Part shown: positions 6,488 through 8,338 of the stretch, in pieces
Layout of the letters: each line of letters starts with the position of its first letter
Numbering within the stretch: the stretch's first letter is position 1
NCBI GenBank assembly: GCA_949511925.1
Contig: CATEYX010000175.1
Location: 1 to 8,338, forward strand
Source: Cryomorphaceae bacterium
GTDB taxonomy: Bacteria > Bacteroidota > Bacteroidia > Flavobacteriales > BACL11
Reading direction: 5' to 3'
DNA: 8,338 nucleotides
Notes under the pieces: generated by a model
The model's database searches: none
What the model saw: the letters and a program-made list of their open reading frames with translations, nothing else
Told to the model about the DNA's origin: nothing
Position numbers and translations under genes: made by a program

Positions 6488-7261
6488 ATGCAATTTATTG
6501 ATACCCATAGCCATTTATACAGCAGTCAATTTGATGAAGATAGAACTCAGGCGATTAATAACGCGATTTCTTCTGGCGTTTCTACAATTTTATTCCCTAA
6601 TATATCAAGTGAATACACCAAGGGGATGCTAGAACTCTGTGATGAATTTCCTGAAAATTGTTTCCCAATGATGGGCTTACATCCCTGTGATGTAAATGAA
6701 GATAACATAGAGGCTGAACTACTACATGTAGAGCAGGAATTAGCAAAAGGGAAATATATTGCAGTTGGTGAAATTGGTTTGGACTTATATTGGGACAAAA
6801 CAAAATTAAAAATTCAGGAAAAGGCGTTTATTCATCAAATTGAATTAGCCAAAAAAAACAAGCTACCTATCGCTATACATGTGCGCGATTCATTTGCTGA
6901 GGCCATTGAAATTATTGAAAAGTTGAATGATGAAAACTTAAGAGGTGTCTTTCACTGCTTTACCGGAAGTATTGAAGATGCCCAAAGAGTTATCAGTTTA
7001 GGAGGTTTTTATTTAGGAATTGGAGGAGTCTTGACTTTTAAAAACTCAGGATTAGATAAAACCATTTCAGCAATTGAACTCCAACATTTAATTTTAGAAA
7101 CGGATGCTCCATACCTTGCTCCAACTCCCTTTAGAGGAAAAAGGAATGAGAGTAAATACATTATAAATATTGCAGAGAAACTAGCAGAAGTACAGCAAAT
7201 AGACATAGAAGAAGTGGCAAAAATTACGACCTTAAACGCAAAAAAATTATTCGGATTATGA
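6488..7261 (+). CDS. tatD: TatD family metal-dependent hydrolase / DNase
   Basis: This cytoplasmic TIM-barrel metalloenzyme of the amidohydrolase superfamily is 257 residues, normal for the family. Members studied elsewhere have 3'-5' exonuclease or DNase activity and link to DNA repair or degradation. The metal ligands are visible in order: H7 and H9 in DTHSHL, E95 in VGEIGLD, H131 in IAIHVRD, H156 in FHCFTG, and D206 in LETDAPYLAP. MGLHPCDV (62-69) is another family hallmark. TatD paralogues (YcfH, YjjV types) cannot be told apart with certainty, so the symbol is a family label. The TGA stop overlaps the ATG of the asparaginase as ATGA, implying co-transcription and translational coupling. 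Confidence 0.92.
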   Translation: MQFIDTHSHLYSSQFDEDRTQAINNAISSGVSTILFPNISSEYTKGMLELCDEFPENCFPMMGLHPCDVNEDNIEAELLHVEQELAKGKYIAVGEIGLDLYWDKTKLKIQEKAFIHQIELAKKNKLPIAIHVRDSFAEAIEIIEKLNDENLRGVFHCFTGSIEDAQRVISLGGFYLGIGGVLTFKNSGLDKTISAIELQHLILETDAPYLAPTPFRGKRNESKYIINIAEKLAEVQQIDIEEVAKITTLNAKKLFGL

Positions 7262-8259
7262 TAAATAAAAAAATATTACTTATTTATACAGGAGGTACTA
7301 TCGGAATGGTAAAAGATATGGAAAAGAATACCTTAGTTCCTTTTAATTTTGATGAGTTACTAAAAGCAATTCCTGAGTTAAAAAGTGAAGATGTCGATTT
7401 GGATAATATAAGTATTGCCAAGCCTATTGATTCTAGTAATATGAATCCTACTGTTTGGGCAGAAATAGCAAATCTTATTAAGATAAATTACAAAAAATAT
7501 GATGGTTTTGTTATTCTTCATGGCTCGGACACCATGGCCTATACAGCATCAGCATTGAGCTTTATGTTAGAAGGGCTGAACAAAGCAGTTATACTTACTG
7601 GCTCGCAAATTCCTATTGGAGCAAGAAGAAGTGATGCTAAAGAAAACCTAATTACAGCTGTAGAAATTGCAACTAGCGGAAAAGTAAGTGAGGTATGTGT
7701 GTTTTTTGAAGATCAATTGTACAAAGGAAACCGAACGGTAAAAGTAAATACCGAGCATTTTGAGGCTTTTGAATCTCCCAACTACCCAATTTTGGCAGAA
7801 GCAGGTGTGAATATCAAATATAAATCATCTCTTACGAAACCACAAGATACAAAACTAATTGTTCATCAAAATATGAGTAATGATGTGGCTATCTTAAAAT
7901 TCTTTCCTGGGATTACTATTACTACTATTAAAGCGATTATAAATAGTGCTAAGGGAATTGTAATTGAAAGTTTTGGGGCAGGAAATGCGCCTACCACACC
8001 CGAACTAAGTGCTTTACTTAGCACAGCTAATAAAGAAGGAAAAATCCTAGTTAACATTACTCAATGCTTACAAGGGAGTGCAGTTGATGGACAATACGAA
8101 ACCAGTGAACCTTTTGGGAAATCAGGTGTTATTTCAGGGAAAGATTTAACTACTGAAGCTGCTATTACTAAGCTGATGTTCTTGTTAGGAAAAGGATTAA
8201 ATGATGAAGAAATCAAGACAGAATTACAAAAAAATATAAGGGGCGAGATTACCAACTAA
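7258..8259 (+). CDS. ansA: Type I (cytoplasmic) L-asparaginase
   Basis: It hydrolyses L-asparagine to aspartate and ammonia. The 333-residue protein lacks a signal peptide, which with its closer match to AnsA than to AnsB supports the cytoplasmic type. The nucleophile motif is IYTGGTIGM (residues 9-17), with T14 the catalytic threonine. The substrate-binding PIDSSNMNP is at 56-64. The second active-site motif reads LHGSDTMAYTASALSFML (87-104); the family normally has HGTDT, so S90 stands where the second catalytic threonine is expected, with D91 retained. LTGSQIPIGARRSDAKENL (113-131) follows, and K162 in YKGNRTVK matches the triad lysine. The C-terminal allosteric/dimer domain is complete. 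Its start overlaps tatD by four bases. No hairpin terminator is seen in the 23 bases before the tRNA. Confidence 0.92.
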   Translation: MINKKILLIYTGGTIGMVKDMEKNTLVPFNFDELLKAIPELKSEDVDLDNISIAKPIDSSNMNPTVWAEIANLIKINYKKYDGFVILHGSDTMAYTASALSFMLEGLNKAVILTGSQIPIGARRSDAKENLITAVEIATSGKVSEVCVFFEDQLYKGNRTVKVNTEHFEAFESPNYPILAEAGVNIKYKSSLTKPQDTKLIVHQNMSNDVAILKFFPGITITTIKAIINSAKGIVIESFGAGNAPTTPELSALLSTANKEGKILVNITQCLQGSAVDGQYETSEPFGKSGVISGKDLTTEAAITKLMFLLGKGLNDEEIKTELQKNIRGEITN

Positions 8260-8264
8260 TTTTT

Positions 8265-8272
8265 TAGATTTG
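8265..8272 (+). promoter_or_regulatory. Predicted -7 box (TAGATTTG) of the tRNA-Ser gene
   Basis: An exact TAnnTTTG match ends 10 bases before the mature 5' end of the tRNA, giving a predicted leader of only a few bases, typical for tRNA genes. It lies entirely in the 23-base gap after ansA. No -33 TTG is found at 17-23 bases upstream, where ansA coding sequence lies. Confidence 0.5.
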
Positions 8273-8282
8273 CTGCCCAATT

Positions 8283-8338
8283 GGTGAGGTGGCCGAGTGG
8301 CTTAAGGCGCACGCTTGGAAAGCGTGTAAACGGGAAAC
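8283..8338 (+). tRNA. tRNA-Ser(GGA), 5' portion, truncated by window end
   Basis: The acceptor 5' strand is GGTGAGG (8283-8289), followed by the D arm GCC...GGC (8292-8308). The anticodon stem CACGC (8310-8314) pairs perfectly with GCGTG (8322-8326) around the loop TTGGAAA. The anticodon GGA is at 8317-8319 and reads serine codons UCC and UCU. A long class II variable arm begins after 8326 (TAAACGGGAAAC), as expected for tRNA-Ser. The T arm and 3' acceptor strand, about 32 bases, lie beyond the window. Confidence 0.95.

Noticed and set aside
6438..6632. Small plus-strand open frame spanning the GT9/tatD gap.
   Set aside because: It overlaps tatD and GT9 in another frame, resembles no known family, and its composition fits a chance reading.
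8277..8284. CCAATTGG palindrome before the tRNA as a terminator or operator.
   Set aside because: It is only 8 bases with no loop and no T-tract, and it runs into the tRNA acceptor stem.
1..8338. Search for CRISPR repeats, insertion sequences, toxin-antitoxin pairs, defence genes or riboswitches.
   Set aside because: There are no spaced direct repeats, transposase-like proteins or long untranslated leaders. The gaps between genes are 37 bases or less.

Overview
The window looks like chromosomal core DNA from a low-GC member of the Bacteroidota, most likely order Flavobacteriales. Four things point there: a TonB-dependent receptor with an N-terminal carboxypeptidase-regulatory-like domain, a prokaryotic HU-CCDC81/SPOR protein next to an acyl-CoA thioesterase, the AT-rich codon use, and several exact copies of the Bacteroidota -7 promoter octamer TAnnTTTG placed just before transcription units. 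The genus cannot be read from the window.

Layout. 1-900 (minus) is a decayed dprA (DNA-processing protein A), cut at its 3' end by the window edge. It carries an in-frame stop, at least two internal frameshifts, a probable lesion at the start, and changes at normally conserved residues. 925-5505 (plus) is a tight co-oriented run: TonB-dependent receptor, kdsB (CMP-Kdo synthetase), HU/SPOR membrane protein, and YciA-like acyl-CoA thioesterase. 5494-6450 (minus) is a GT9 heptosyltransferase-like gene that converges on the thioesterase with a 12-base overlap. 6488-8259 (plus) holds tatD and a type I L-asparaginase joined by an ATGA overlap. 8283 to the end is the 5' part of a tRNA-Ser(GGA).

How the genes fit together. 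Most of the intact genes serve the Gram-negative envelope: outer-membrane transport (receptor), Kdo activation for lipopolysaccharide core (KdsB), core or surface glycan assembly (GT9), and a SPOR protein that probably sits at peptidoglycan. The rest is housekeeping (thioesterase, TatD nuclease/hydrolase, asparaginase, tRNA).

No mobile element, CRISPR array, toxin-antitoxin pair or defence system is visible, and I do not see a new multi-gene system. The points most worth following are the dprA pseudogene (implying impaired natural transformation), two identical TAGTTTTG boxes exactly 5 bases before start codons (predicted leaderless or near-leaderless mRNAs), a palindromic 37-bp divergent promoter region, a shortened substrate loop in KdsB, and a Thr-to-Ser change in an asparaginase active-site motif.
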